Shown here piece by piece: positions 33,107 to 42,891 of a stretch of 64,000 nucleotides of DNA. Below the pieces are notes generated by a model. The model saw only the letters and a program-made list of their open reading frames with translations, did no database searches and had not been told where the DNA came from. How positions within the stretch are numbered: the stretch's first letter is position 1; each line of letters opens with the position of its first letter. Origin of the DNA: Nocardiopsis sp. ATB16-24 (GTDB lineage Bacteria; Actinomycetota; Actinomycetes; Streptosporangiales; Streptosporangiaceae); the NCBI RefSeq assembly GCF_030271535.1, contig NZ_JASCXJ010000009.1, positions 1 through 64,000 of the forward strand, written 5' to 3'. A program made the position numbers and the translations under genes.

Positions 33107-34804
33107 CTACTCGGCGGCCCAGCCGATGTCCTCGTAGACGTAGCCGGAGGCCAGCCCGAACTCGCCCCAGTTGTGCAGCTTCTCGTTCATCACGTACAGA
33201 CCCGGACGCTCGAAGAACGGGATGCTCACGACCTCCTCCCACAGCAGGCGGTCGATCTCGTTGGCCAGTTCGGCGTAGCGGTCGGGGTCGGTCTCGGCCC
33301 GCATCTCGTCGAACTTGGCGTCGATCTCCTCGGTGCCGATACGGGAGAGGTTGTTACCCCACTCGCCGTCGTCGTTCGGCATGCTGTAGTTCTCCTTGGC
33401 GTCCCCGGCGTAGGGGTTGGAGCCGACGAGGACGTAGGTGGCCACCTCGTAGTTGCCCGGGATGACGTACTCGGAGAACAGGGCGTTGCCCGGCACCGGC
33501 CGGACCTTGACCTCGATGCCGATCTCGGCGAGCATGTCACGGCCGATCTCGGCCTCGTCCATGGCGATGGCCAGATCATCGGAGGCCACCCAGTCCAGGG
33601 TCAACGTCTCGCCGTCCTCGTTGGTGCGGTACCGCTCACCCTCCTCCAGCGTCCAGCCCGCCTCGTCGAGCAACTCCCCGGCCCGCTCGGGGTCGTACTC
33701 GCCGTAGCCCTCGCTGTTGTCCTGGTAACCGTTCTGGCTGGACCTCAGCAGACGGTTGGTCTCACCGGTGATCGGCCAGTCGACCGAGCCGAGGGCGACC
33801 TCGGCCAGGGCGTCGCGGTCCAGTCCCAGGGAGACGGCGTGACGGACACGGACGTCCTCCAGGCGCGGGCTGCCGCCGTTGAGCGCGGCGAAGCGCTGGC
33901 CGTTGTTGACCGCCTCGGTGAAGTAGGTGCCCTCGCGGTCCTTGAGCAGCTCATAGCCGGCGGCGTCGTAACCGAGGTAGAAGCCGTCGATCTCACCGTT
34001 GTTGAAGGCACCGGCCATGGCGTCGCCGGCCATGGCGTCGAAGACGATCTCGTCCAGCAGGGGTTCGGTGCCCCACCAGTCCTCGTTCTTCTTGATGGTG
34101 ATGCGCTCGGCGACGTCGTCGAACTCCACGTCTCCGAAGGGTCCCGCGGTGACGGGGTAGTCCTTGACGTAGCCCTCCTTGAAGAGCTCGTCGTCCTCCA
34201 TGTACTCCTTGGGGTACAGCGGGGAGAACAGGGACGGCCACTCGGAGTAGGGTTCGTCGAATCTCAGGGTGAAGGAGTAGTCGTCCTCACCCGGGACGAA
34301 CTCTGTGACCTGGTCATAGCCCGCGGTGCCACCGAGCTCCCAGTCCCCCTCGCGCTCACCGCTGACGGTCTCGAGTTGGGCGTGGTAGTCCTCAGAGGTG
34401 ATGGGCTCGCCGTTGGACCACACGGCGTCCGGGTTGAGTTCGTAGAACACCTCCAGGCCGTCGGCGCTGACCCCGTAGTCGAGCACGAAGCCGGTGTTGG
34501 GCGAGTGCAGTCCTTCGGCGTCGTAGCGGGTCGGGTCGGGCAGGACCGCGGCGGTCACAAGGCGCACGTTGGCCTGGTTGCCCTGGACGTGCCACATGTT
34601 GTGCTGCTCGTCATAGGCGCTGAGAGCCCACACGAAGGTGCCGCCCTCCTTCAGGCCCTCGCGGGGCGCGGGGTTGAGGTCCTGGGCCGCCAGCGAGGCC
34701 ACCTCCTGGCGTGCCTCGCCCCGATCGTCATCGCCGTCGCCACCGCAGGCGCTGGTGACCATCACCAGCGCCGCGACGAGGGCGAGATAACGCACCTTCG
34801 GCAT
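33107..34804 (-). CDS. oligopeptide-type ABC transporter substrate-binding lipoprotein
   Basis: A 565-residue SBP_bac_5 family protein with lipobox VTSAC (Cys20) and the family hallmarks DAVWSNGEPITSEDYHAQLE near residue 140 and a C-terminal PFFERPGLYVMNEKLHNW. It binds peptides or nickel-like ligands outside and delivers them to the permease. GGAAGGAAA precedes the ATG. It is the last of four genes transcribed from 39053 downward, 73 bases after the ATPase gene; such order with the binding protein last is common in actinomycetes. Confidence 0.93.
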   Translation of the reverse strand: MPKVRYLALVAALVMVTSACGGDGDDDRGEARQEVASLAAQDLNPAPREGLKEGGTFVWALSAYDEQHNMWHVQGNQANVRLVTAAVLPDPTRYDAEGLHSPNTGFVLDYGVSADGLEVFYELNPDAVWSNGEPITSEDYHAQLETVSGEREGDWELGGTAGYDQVTEFVPGEDDYSFTLRFDEPYSEWPSLFSPLYPKEYMEDDELFKEGYVKDYPVTAGPFGDVEFDDVAERITIKKNEDWWGTEPLLDEIVFDAMAGDAMAGAFNNGEIDGFYLGYDAAGYELLKDREGTYFTEAVNNGQRFAALNGGSPRLEDVRVRHAVSLGLDRDALAEVALGSVDWPITGETNRLLRSSQNGYQDNSEGYGEYDPERAGELLDEAGWTLEEGERYRTNEDGETLTLDWVASDDLAIAMDEAEIGRDMLAEIGIEVKVRPVPGNALFSEYVIPGNYEVATYVLVGSNPYAGDAKENYSMPNDDGEWGNNLSRIGTEEIDAKFDEMRAETDPDRYAELANEIDRLLWEEVVSIPFFERPGLYVMNEKLHNWGEFGLASGYVYEDIGWAAE

Positions 34805-34877
34805 GGGGGTTTCCTTCCTGGGGTGATCGGACAGCGCGGGGTGGCGCTGGAGTGTCGTGTCGTGCCCGCCCTTGGCG

Positions 34878-37076
34878 TCAGTCGGTTCCCCACCGCTTCG
34901 CGAAGTGGCAGGCCGCGCCCTGGTCCTCACCGTTCACGGCGAGGATCCGTGGTTCGACGCTCACGCACCTTTCACGGTCGGTCTCCGCGAGGGTGAGGAA
35001 CTTCTGGCACCTGGTCCGGAACCTGCATCCCGAGGGCGGATTCGCCGGACTGGGCAGGTCTCCCTCCAGGACGATGTGCGTGCGTGCGCGCTCCTTCTCC
35101 GGGTCCGGGAGGGGGATCGCCGACAGCAACGCCTGGGTGTAGGGGTGGGCGGGACGGGAATAGACCGACCGGGTGTCGCCGATCTCGACGATCCTGCCCA
35201 GGTACATGACCGCGACCCTGTCGGCGATGTGGCGGACCACCGACAAGTCGTGGGCGACGAACAGGTAGGCCGGCCCGAGCCTGGCCTGCAATTCCCGCAA
35301 CAGGTTGACCACGCCCGCCTGGATGGACACGTCCAGGGCCGAGACCGGCTCGTCGAGCACCAGCAGTCGGGGCTCCAGGGCCAGGGCCCGCGCGATACCG
35401 ATGCGTTGGCGCTGGCCGCCGGAGAACTCGGCGGGAAAGCGGGTGGCGTGCTCGATGTCGAGACCGACCAGCGCGATCAGCTCGTACACTCTGCGGGTGG
35501 TCTCGGCCGGGGAGCGGCCGTGGGTGCGCAGCGGCTCGGCGATGATGTCGAACACCGTCATGCGCGGGTCGAGTGCACTCATCGGGTCCTGGAAGACGAT
35601 CTGCATCTCACGACGCAGTCGGAACCGGTCGGACCTGCTCAGCGTCGAGGAGTCCTTGCCCATCACCGTGACGCTGCCGCGCTGGGGCCTCTCCAGGCCC
35701 ATGATCTCCATGAGGGTGGAGGACTTGCCGCAACCGGACTCACCGACCAGTGCGAGGGTCTCGCCTTCGCGGATGTCGAAGTCGACGCCGTCGACCGCGT
35801 ACACGGTGCCCACGCGTCTTTTGAACACCGCTCCCCTCGTCAGAGCGTGGTGCTTGACGAGGTCGGTGACTCGCAGGACCTCCCTGCGGTCCTGGCGCCG
35901 CGTGTGGGAGAACGAGGTCTCGGGGATGTCGGGCACCGGGTAGATGTCCTGGGCGGTCCATCCCTGGGCGGCGATCTCCCCGGAGCGGAGGCACGCCACG
36001 CGCTGGGGGGCGGCGTCGGCGCCCGGCGCCCGTGCGCCGCTGGCGGACGCGCTGCGGGCACGGACCTCCTCCCCCGGGGGTCGATCTCCGATCTCCAGGA
36101 GTTCGGGCTCGGTCTGCTCGCACTCGGGCCGGACGAGGGGGCAGCGCGGCGCGAACGGGCAGCCTGGCGGCGGGTTCGACAGCGAGGGCGGGGTCCCCTC
36201 GATGGGGACCAACGCCCCTTGGTCGTCCAGGTCCATGCGCGGCACGGCACCGAGCAGGCCCATGGTGTAGGGCATGCGACTGCGGTAGTAGATGTCGTCG
36301 ACCCCGCCCGTCTCCACCGGACGTCCCGCGTACATGACCAGGACACGGTCGACGAACCCGGCCACGACCCCCAGGTCGTGGGTGATCATCACGATGGCCG
36401 CGCCGGTCTCGCGGCGGGCGGTGCGCAGTAGGTCCAGGATCTGCGCCTGGATGGTGACGTCCAGGGCCGTGGTGGGTTCGTCGCAGATGATGACGTCGGG
36501 ATCGTTGGCCATCGCCATGGCGATCATCACGCGCTGGCGCATACCGCCGGAGAACTCATGGGGGAAGGAGCGGTAACGCTGTTCGGCGTTGGGGATGCCG
36601 ACGAGGTCGAGCAGTGCGACGGCGCGGGCCCGGGCCTGGGCTCGGGAGGTCCTGGGTTCGTGGGTCAGGACGGCCTCGGCCAACTGGTCGCCGACCGTGT
36701 ACACGGGGGTGAGCCCGGACAGCGGGTCCTGGAAGACCATGGAGATGACCTTGCCGCGCTTGCGGGCCATGGCGCGGTCGTCCAGGCCCAGGATCTCCTC
36801 ACCGTGCAGGCGTACCGATCCGGTGACCTCCGCGTGGTCGGGCAGCAGGCCCATGGCCGCCATGGAGGAGACGGACTTGCCCGAGCCGGACTCGCCGACG
36901 ATGCCCAACACCTCGCCACGGCGTACGGCGTAGCTGACGCCGCGTACGGCGTGGACGTCGGGGCCGCCGTTCCTTCCGGGGAAGGTGACGGTGAGGTCGG
37001 TGACCTCCAGGACAGGGGCCTCCCCCGCGCACTCGTCGGAGGCGACCTCGGTGGTCTCGATGATGTCAGTGCTCAT
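34878..37076 (-). CDS. oligopeptide ABC transporter, fused dual ATPase
   Basis: A 732-residue protein holding two OppD/OppF-type cassettes in one chain. Each half has a Walker A (GESGSGKS, then GESGCGKS), an ABC signature ([16 protein letters not shown]) and a Walker B followed by DEPT or DEPVSALD; each ends in the Cys-containing oligopeptide C-terminal region (CPFAPRCP ... and [10 protein letters not shown]). Some OppD/F proteins bind an iron-sulphur cluster there. Start ATG 37076; 14 bases after the dppC-like gene. Confidence 0.94.
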   Translation of the reverse strand: MSTDIIETTEVASDECAGEAPVLEVTDLTVTFPGRNGGPDVHAVRGVSYAVRRGEVLGIVGESGSGKSVSSMAAMGLLPDHAEVTGSVRLHGEEILGLDDRAMARKRGKVISMVFQDPLSGLTPVYTVGDQLAEAVLTHEPRTSRAQARARAVALLDLVGIPNAEQRYRSFPHEFSGGMRQRVMIAMAMANDPDVIICDEPTTALDVTIQAQILDLLRTARRETGAAIVMITHDLGVVAGFVDRVLVMYAGRPVETGGVDDIYYRSRMPYTMGLLGAVPRMDLDDQGALVPIEGTPPSLSNPPPGCPFAPRCPLVRPECEQTEPELLEIGDRPPGEEVRARSASASGARAPGADAAPQRVACLRSGEIAAQGWTAQDIYPVPDIPETSFSHTRRQDRREVLRVTDLVKHHALTRGAVFKRRVGTVYAVDGVDFDIREGETLALVGESGCGKSSTLMEIMGLERPQRGSVTVMGKDSSTLSRSDRFRLRREMQIVFQDPMSALDPRMTVFDIIAEPLRTHGRSPAETTRRVYELIALVGLDIEHATRFPAEFSGGQRQRIGIARALALEPRLLVLDEPVSALDVSIQAGVVNLLRELQARLGPAYLFVAHDLSVVRHIADRVAVMYLGRIVEIGDTRSVYSRPAHPYTQALLSAIPLPDPEKERARTHIVLEGDLPSPANPPSGCRFRTRCQKFLTLAETDRERCVSVEPRILAVNGEDQGAACHFAKRWGTD

Positions 37077-37090
37077 GGGTGTGCCTCCCC

Positions 37091-38002
37091 CTAGGAACGG
37101 CGCGACGTGGAGTGCGGGTCGAGGGCGTCGCGCAACCCATCCCCGATCATGTTGACCGCGAGCACCATCAGCACCAGCAGGACCGTGGGGAACACGAACA
37201 TCCAGGGAGCGGTGGTGGCGAACGAGGATCCGGCGGCGATGACCATGCCGAGACTGATGTCGGGGGGCTGCACTCCCAGACCGAAGTAGCTGAGCGCGGT
37301 CTCGCCGATGATGGCCGTGCTGACCATGATCGTGGCGTCCGCGATGAGCAGGGACGACATGTTCGGCAGGATGTGGCGCAGGATGATCCTGTGCGGGGGC
37401 ACCCCCATGAAACGGGCGGCGTGGATGTACTCGCGTTCACGCAGGGAGATGGTCAGTCCGCGGACCATCTTGGAGGTGACCATCCAGCTGAAGGCGGCGA
37501 GCAGGATGACGAGGACGAGCCATCCGCCCTGTCCGATGAAGTGTTCGGACAGGATGGCCAGGATGACGAAGTTGGGCAGTACCAGCGCCAGGTCGGCGAC
37601 CCACATCAGGGCCTTGTCCGTCATCTTGCCGAAGTAGCCGGCGAAGGCACCGACGAGTGCGGCGACACCGGTGGAGATCAGGGCGACCAGCAGGCCGATG
37701 AGCAGGGACTTCTGTAGGCCCGCGGTGGACTGGGTGAAGATGTCCTGGCCGGTGCGGTTGGTGCCCATCCAGTGTTCGAAGGAGGGGCCTTCGAGCATGG
37801 CCGAGAAGTCGCGCCGGCCCACCTCCCAACCGCTGATGAGCGGGCCCACGAAGGCCAGCACCGTCAGCAGGGCGAGCATGGCGAGGCCGACGATGACACG
37901 TCGGGTGCCCAGGAGTCGGCGCACCACGTCCTTGAGCCTGTCGGGGGCCGGGGGCACCGACGGCGCCTCGGCGGTCTCCGTGCTCTTCTCGATCGTGTTC
38001 AT
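37091..38002 (-). CDS. oligopeptide ABC transporter permease (DppC-like)
   Basis: A 303-residue BPD_transp_1 permease: OppC_N segment at the N-terminus (helix about 37-57, [11 protein letters not shown]), five further helices and the EAA-type loop around [23 protein letters not shown]. Pairs with the upstream DppB-like permease. ATG 38002. Confidence 0.94.
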   Translation of the reverse strand: MNTIEKSTETAEAPSVPPAPDRLKDVVRRLLGTRRVIVGLAMLALLTVLAFVGPLISGWEVGRRDFSAMLEGPSFEHWMGTNRTGQDIFTQSTAGLQKSLLIGLLVALISTGVAALVGAFAGYFGKMTDKALMWVADLALVLPNFVILAILSEHFIGQGGWLVLVILLAAFSWMVTSKMVRGLTISLREREYIHAARFMGVPPHRIILRHILPNMSSLLIADATIMVSTAIIGETALSYFGLGVQPPDISLGMVIAAGSSFATTAPWMFVFPTVLLVLMVLAVNMIGDGLRDALDPHSTSRRS

Positions 38003-38072
38003 GGCGTGCTCTCCAGCGACAGTGGCGCGGTCGTGTGCGGTGGAACGTTGCGGTCGGCGGCGGAGGGCGCTG

Positions 38073-39053
38073 TCACACCCGCACCCTCGGGTCCAGCCAG
38101 GCGTAGAGGACGTCGGAGAGGAAGGACGCCGCCATGATGGTGATCGCCATGAACCAGGAGACGGCCGCGACCACGTGGACGTCGTTGCGGAAGATCGAGT
38201 CGATCAGCCAGGCGCCCATGCCGTGCCATCCGTAGATCTTCTCGGTGAAGGTCGCTCCCGACACCAGGGCGCCGAAGGTGAAGGTGAAGTAGGTGATGGT
38301 GGGGATCAGGGCCGTGCGCAGCGCGTGCTTGAACAGGGCCTTCCTGCGGGTGAGTCCCTTGGCCATGGCGGTGCGCACGAAGTCGGCCCCGAGCACGTCC
38401 AACATCATGTTGCGCTGGTAGCGGGCGAAGGCGGCGAAGAGCGCGACGGCCAGCACGGTGGTGGGCAGCAGGGCGTGGTGGATCCGGTTGCCCAGGAACT
38501 GCCACCACGTCCCGTCGAAGCCGGCCGAGTACTCCCCGGAGTAGCGCAGGAGCTGGAACCCGAGCCCGTCGTTGATCGCGACGGCGAGGACCTGGACGAC
38601 GATCGCGATGACGACCGTGGGCACCGACAACACGAAGAAGGAGGCCGCCGTGGCCGCTTTGTCGAACCTGCGGTACTGGCGTACCGCGGCGTAGGCGCCG
38701 ACGGCGATGCCCACGGCGCCGCCGAGAAGGGTGGCGACGGTGATCAGGCGCAGGGTCACGCCCGCCTTCATCCACATCTGGTCGGCGACCTCGCGTCCCT
38801 GGATGGTCTTGCCGAAGTCGCCTTGGACGACTCCCGTGATCCAGGTGGCGTAGCGCTGGGCGAGGGGGGTCTCGTCATTGAGGTTGAGCGTGTCCAGTTG
38901 GGCGTTGACCGCCTCCGGTGCGGGCGGCGGCTGCATCTGTTCGAAGTAGTCGCGCGGATGCAGGTTGGTCGCGGCGAGCAGGTAGGCGAAACTCGTCGCG
39001 AGGAAGATCAGAACGACGTGGTTCAGCAACCGCCTGGCCAGGAACTTGCCCAA
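38073..39053 (-). CDS. oligopeptide ABC transporter permease (DppB-like)
   Basis: A 326-residue permease with the DppB start (RRLLNHVVLIFLATSFAYLLA), periplasmic-type loop and the EAA motif FVRTAMAKGLTRRKALFKHALRTALIP. First gene of the operon; its promoter should be in the A/T-rich 39054-39635 region. Substrate unknown. Confidence 0.94.
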   Translation of the reverse strand: MGKFLARRLLNHVVLIFLATSFAYLLAATNLHPRDYFEQMQPPPAPEAVNAQLDTLNLNDETPLAQRYATWITGVVQGDFGKTIQGREVADQMWMKAGVTLRLITVATLLGGAVGIAVGAYAAVRQYRRFDKAATAASFFVLSVPTVVIAIVVQVLAVAINDGLGFQLLRYSGEYSAGFDGTWWQFLGNRIHHALLPTTVLAVALFAAFARYQRNMMLDVLGADFVRTAMAKGLTRRKALFKHALRTALIPTITYFTFTFGALVSGATFTEKIYGWHGMGAWLIDSIFRNDVHVVAAVSWFMAITIMAASFLSDVLYAWLDPRVRV

Positions 39054-39635
39054 AATTCTCTCCGAACCTCACAGCCGAGCCCGCCGTTCGCCCTGTTCGT
39101 GCACGGCCCTCGCCCGGTTCCGTCCACGATCGCGGTCCGAAGTACCCCAGGGACATGTCGGCGGACGTCACCGATGCCAGGACTTCCTCACTTCACGACC
39201 ACGGAGAGCGGCTCTTCAAGGCATCCCGAGCGCTTTCTCACCCGAATACGTTCCGTGACAGTAATGCCATGAGCCTGCGGCAATTCAGACACTCGAAGGT
39301 AACCACTACATCAAGAAAAGACAACGCTACTCGACTGGCATGCAATTATGGATAATTTGTCATGTCTTGCACGCAAGAAACAACTTCAACCCGAACAGAG
39401 ACCAGGGCCTGAGCTGGAACAATACGAGACCAAAAGGAAATGACCAATTTTTCCGACATGCATGGATACACGCCTTCAGGGGGTGCTCGCGAGAGAATTC
39501 TTCCATGGGAGCATACAAAAAAGATTTTTCGGACAGCAGGCCCATGAGCCCCTCACCCAGCGCAACGGAATTTCCAGGGGCGCCCCCGACCTCGCCCCTC
39601 CACTCACCCGCGGCCACGCAGAGCCCGGAGGTCGG
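39054..39635. other. 582-bp A/T-rich region upstream of the peptide transporter operon
   Basis: No supported gene: open frames here lack a ribosome binding site and high-GC codon use. From about 39250 to 39540 the DNA is markedly A/T-rich (runs such as AAAAAAG and ATTTTTC), unlike the flanks. It probably contains the transporter promoter and may be a small foreign insert or a nucleoid-protein target. Confidence 0.45.
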
Positions 39636-41252
39636 TCACGGGAGCCGTCGGCCCGCCCTCACCCCTGGAAGGTCTCGGCCTCCCCCGAATCCGCCGGAGG
39701 GAGCCGTACCGGACGCCGTCCCGGTCCGTGGCACCAAGGGCGCCGGGGTCCGTGTGCGCACCACGCCCCACCAGGTCCCCAGCGAACGGGCCGCGTCACC
39801 CGCCATGCCCAGAACGGTCCAGGGCACCGGGCCGGTCAACGCCCTTGCCCTGTTCCGGTGCCAGGCCATGACGTGGGGCAGGGTCAGGGCCGCGCCCGCG
39901 ACCACGGCGATCCGCCTCGCACGTTCGACCTTCCCTCCGACCCTCCGCCCGCGGCGACGGGCGATCACGCCGCCCACCGTGGCCGCGGCGGCGAGCGGCC
40001 ACCACGCGGTACGCACCGCGTGCGTGCCCGCGCGCACGGTGCGCATCAGGTCCAGGCCCGCCATCCGCGCCGTCTCCGGCAGAGGAATCCGTTCCTGGGA
40101 CAGGAGCGCGCCGGCCACCGACACACCTCCCAGCGCACCGGCCGTCAACGCGGCGCCGGGGTGTCCGGCCGCGGCCAGGGCCAGGCCGACCATCCCCGCC
40201 GGTGGCAGTTCGGGACCGGCCCGGCGTTGCCCGTGGCGACGGGCGAGCGGAGCGGCGAGCGTCCCCAAGGCGAAGCTGTCACGCAGATAGTCGGCCACGT
40301 CCGTGGTCGGTGGTGCCCAGAGCCGGGACCGGGGCTCGTAACGCACCGACCACCCCTGGTCCACCAGCCGCCACAGCAGGTCCAGTACGGGGGCCTCCTC
40401 CGCTCCGGGGCCCAGGTCGGCGACGACACGGCGCACCACCAGGGCCGGCACGGGCCTCAGTGCGTCGGTGAACCCGCCGTCCGTGCCCGACCGCCGTTGC
40501 CAGGGCCTGGAGTGCCCCCAGGGCAGCACGGGCATGGGGTCGATGCCGCGGTCGGCGCCCGTGCCGGCGGCGGCGATGGCGGCCACGGTCATCTGAGCGT
40601 GGTCGAGACCCCTGGGGCGGTCCGTCAGGACGCGCGGCACCACCGCCATCACCTCGGGGTCGTCGAAGTGCCCCAGGGCGGTCTCCAGCCACCCCGGGGA
40701 GGGACGTGTGCCCGCCTCGACGAGGGCGACGAGATCGGCCGAGCACGCTCGCAGCGCCGCGGCCATCGCCCCCGTGCCCCCGGTCTGACCCGTGACGACG
40801 CGGACTCCACGGCGGCGGGCGACCCGGGCCTCTGTACCGGTGGCCCCGACCACCACCGTCCGCACCTTCGGGCGGTGCTCCGCCAGGTGGTCCAAGGTGG
40901 TGGCCAGAGCGTGGTGTCCCGTCCGCCCCACCACGGCCACCTCGACGGTGTCATCGGGAGCGAGGGGCCGCGGGCGGGGGTGGGCCAACCCCGCCCTGAC
41001 CAGGGCCCGGGCGAGCAGCCCCTCCTCTTCTCCCTTCGGCATGGAACCGCTCGACCAACGAATGAGCGCGCTGACCTGTTCGGGGGCGAGGCGCACCGTC
41101 CTCGGCGGGCATCCGCCCACGAGGACGTGACCCTCGTCGGTCAGGCGTACGGCGCGATCGATCTCGATGCCGGGACCGGAGGACAGGGGCGGTCGGGAGG
41201 ACATCCCCACACCTTGGCCGGTCGGACATGGGGAACGCAAGACCTTGACCAT
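39636..41252 (-). CDS. MftF-like family 2 glycosyltransferase
   Basis: A 538-residue protein. Residues 17-100 hold a short winged domain (RAVRLTDEGHVLVGGCPPRTVRLAP) like that at the start of the mycofactocin glycosyltransferase MftF; residues 110-330 are a GT-A domain (VEVAVVGRTGHHALATTL, VEAGTRPSPGWLE) and the C-terminal part has several hydrophobic helices. MftF adds glucose units to mycofactocin, but no mftA-E genes are in this window. Starts at 41342, 41252 and 41204 are all open; I prefer ATG 41252 with GGGGAAAG upstream. The call rests on recalled similarity. Confidence 0.68.
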   Translation of the reverse strand: MVKVLRSPCPTGQGVGMSSRPPLSSGPGIEIDRAVRLTDEGHVLVGGCPPRTVRLAPEQVSALIRWSSGSMPKGEEEGLLARALVRAGLAHPRPRPLAPDDTVEVAVVGRTGHHALATTLDHLAEHRPKVRTVVVGATGTEARVARRRGVRVVTGQTGGTGAMAAALRACSADLVALVEAGTRPSPGWLETALGHFDDPEVMAVVPRVLTDRPRGLDHAQMTVAAIAAAGTGADRGIDPMPVLPWGHSRPWQRRSGTDGGFTDALRPVPALVVRRVVADLGPGAEEAPVLDLLWRLVDQGWSVRYEPRSRLWAPPTTDVADYLRDSFALGTLAAPLARRHGQRRAGPELPPAGMVGLALAAAGHPGAALTAGALGGVSVAGALLSQERIPLPETARMAGLDLMRTVRAGTHAVRTAWWPLAAAATVGGVIARRRGRRVGGKVERARRIAVVAGAALTLPHVMAWHRNRARALTGPVPWTVLGMAGDAARSLGTWWGVVRTRTPAPLVPRTGTASGTAPSGGFGGGRDLPGVRAGRRLP

Positions 41253-41437
41253 CACCGGGCTTTCCCCAGACTTTACCCAATCGTTATTCATGCTCACAGA
41301 CCCCACCAGTCCCGCAACCCGGGCGCCACCCCTCCTGACCAACCGTGTGATCAGACCGGAAACCCCTTTTAACCAGTTCAGGGAGGGTTATCCTGGCCAG
41401 GCGAGGTCGGTTGGGTCCCCGAGGAGGCACGGAGCGT

Positions 41438-41494
41438 ATGCTGAGCGCGAATACGCCCTTCAGTGTCGTAGGGCGCATCCACAACCAGACATGA
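41438..41494 (+). CDS. possible leader peptide
   Basis: An 18-residue frame (MLSANTPFSVVGRIHNQT) with an unusually good ribosome binding site, GAGGAGG at 41421-41427 and GGAG close behind. Its stop overlaps another ATG (ACATGA). A perfect 10-bp hairpin follows at 41533-41554. It may be a leader peptide for the ATPase gene at 41744; it is too short for coding statistics. Confidence 0.3.
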   Translation: MLSANTPFSVVGRIHNQT

Positions 41495-41532
41495 GCGACT
41501 TCCTCGGCCCGCTCTCAGGCCCCGCCTACCAC

Positions 41533-41554
41533 GGAGAAGCCCTCGGGCTTCTCC
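41533..41554 (+). promoter_or_regulatory. perfect hairpin upstream of the HATPase gene
   Basis: Arms GGAGAAGCCC / GGGCTTCTCC with a 2-base loop, between the possible leader peptide and the ATPase gene. Could act as attenuator or RNA-stability element. The rest of 41253-41743 has no supported gene. Confidence 0.45.
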
Positions 41555-41743
41555 CCATCCCCCTGTCGCCGCCCTCAGACCGCGCACCTCGCGGCAGACG
41601 AACGCATCCCTCCTTGTCCCAGAGGACTGTGACCGGTGTGAGAACGCGCCGTGACCCACGATGTGGGCACGGACGCCCTTCGAGGGCCAGGCGCTTTCGT
41701 TGCCATGCCCGCCGCGAACACACGTCCTCGGGGAGTGAGCCCA

Positions 41744-42346
41744 ATGTGTGACACCGCAGCATTCCACAGTCTCCCGTGCACGCACCGAACGCACGGTCCC
41801 ACCCGCGGGGACGGCCCCTTGCGGACGAACCCTCTCCAGAGCCCGGCACCCACGTCCACACACCCGCAACGTCCGGCGAGTCCCATGCACGAACGAGCCC
41901 CTGACGACACCGACGCCACGCGTAGACCCGTACGAAGGAGGTTTCCGGGTCTGCCGAGTCAGATCGCCTACGCGAGGAGGTTCGTCGCCCGTCAACTGGC
42001 CGCCTCACCGGAGTTGACCACGGCGACACTGCTGACCAGCGAACTGGCCACGAACGCCATCACCCACAGCGCCTCGGGCATGGCCACCGGCAAGTTCGAG
42101 GTGTGCGTCCAGGTGGCACCCGGATGGGCGCGGGTGGAGGTACGGGATCTGGGCAGCCTGACCGAGAAACCCGAGCCCCAGAACCGGAACCCCTACGACA
42201 CGGCGGAGCACGGTCGGGGCCTGGATCTGGTGGAGGCGCTCTCCAGCAAGTGGGGAACCGAACGACGCGGCGACGGCATGGGCAGGAAGGTCTGGTTCGA
42301 ACTGGTCTGGGAGCGCGGTGGCGACCCGGCGGCGGACACGCACTGA
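41744..42346 (+). CDS. anti-sigma-type HATPase (RsbW-like) regulator
   Basis: A 200-residue protein whose C-terminal 135 residues form a GHKL ATPase fold: N-box LLTSELATNAITHSASG, a G1-like VRDLGS and G2 GRGLDLVEAL. Such single-domain proteins in actinomycetes act as serine kinases and anti-sigma factors. The first 60 residues are low-complexity. ATG 41744 is chosen because GGGGAG precedes it; ATG 41885 is a shorter option. A SigF-type sigma factor lies 550 bases downstream on the other strand, a possible partner. Confidence 0.8.
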   Translation: MCDTAAFHSLPCTHRTHGPTRGDGPLRTNPLQSPAPTSTHPQRPASPMHERAPDDTDATRRPVRRRFPGLPSQIAYARRFVARQLAASPELTTATLLTSELATNAITHSASGMATGKFEVCVQVAPGWARVEVRDLGSLTEKPEPQNRNPYDTAEHGRGLDLVEALSSKWGTERRGDGMGRKVWFELVWERGGDPAADTH

Positions 42347-42463
42347 GGAAGAGGCGCTCCTCCGCGGGCCGACCTCGCGGGGGACGATGGCCGTCCCCGA
42401 ATGCCGTGGCGGAGTGTGGACACACCGTGTGTCCTCCCCGCCCTGGGCGGACGTGGGACCTGT

Positions 42464-42637
42464 CTACTCCTCGGTGACGGCCGTCGATGGCGCGCCGTCG
42501 TCCTCGCCGTCCTCGGCGGGTGCGGGCAGCCGGTAGCGCTCGTAGAGCCGCCGCGCGTAGTCCTTGGCCTCCTGGGAGGGTTCGCCGCCCAACTCGGCGC
42601 GGACCAGGTCTTCGAGGCTCTTGTTCGTTTCGTTCAT
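42464..42637 (-). CDS. small acidic protein
   Basis: A 57-residue protein, MNETNKSLEDLVRAELG..., with an amphipathic helical first half and an acidic tail. It has consistent high-GC codon use but no visible Shine-Dalgarno, so the start is uncertain or leaderless. No family recognised. It sits between the HATPase and the sigma factor genes. Confidence 0.5.
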   Translation of the reverse strand: MNETNKSLEDLVRAELGGEPSQEAKDYARRLYERYRLPAPAEDGEDDGAPSTAVTEE

Positions 42638-42803
42638 GGGAGGCAGACTGCCTGGAGTGCGTGGACAGCACAAATCGCCGCTCCGGCGACGGAGGGATGA
42701 CGGGCCTGCTCTCCCGGGCGACGATGGAGCGCAGAGCCCGTGACACCGGACCCCGCGTGCCGTGCGAGCCCGTGGCCCGCTCGGAGCGCTCCCGGCGGTC
42801 CTC

Positions 42804-42840
42804 CCGCCGGAGGACGGCTCCTGTCGCTGTCCTCCGGCGG
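42804..42840 (-). terminator. terminator of the sigma factor gene
   Basis: Perfect 12-bp arms CCGCCGGAGGAC / GTCCTCCGGCGG with a 13-base loop, 51 bases past the sigma factor stop. Confidence 0.75.
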
Positions 42841-42891
42841 AAGAAGAAGAGACCGCTGCCCGGCGAAGCGGGTCCCTGAGGAAACGGTCCG

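Noticed and set aside
32888..34996. 702-codon open frame on the plus strand
   Set aside because: Antisense to the peptide-binding protein gene; composition follows the opposite-strand codon bias.
39340..40290. 316-codon plus-strand frame over the A/T-rich island
   Set aside because: Most of it is antisense to the MftF-like gene; the first part has no ribosome binding site and no coding bias.
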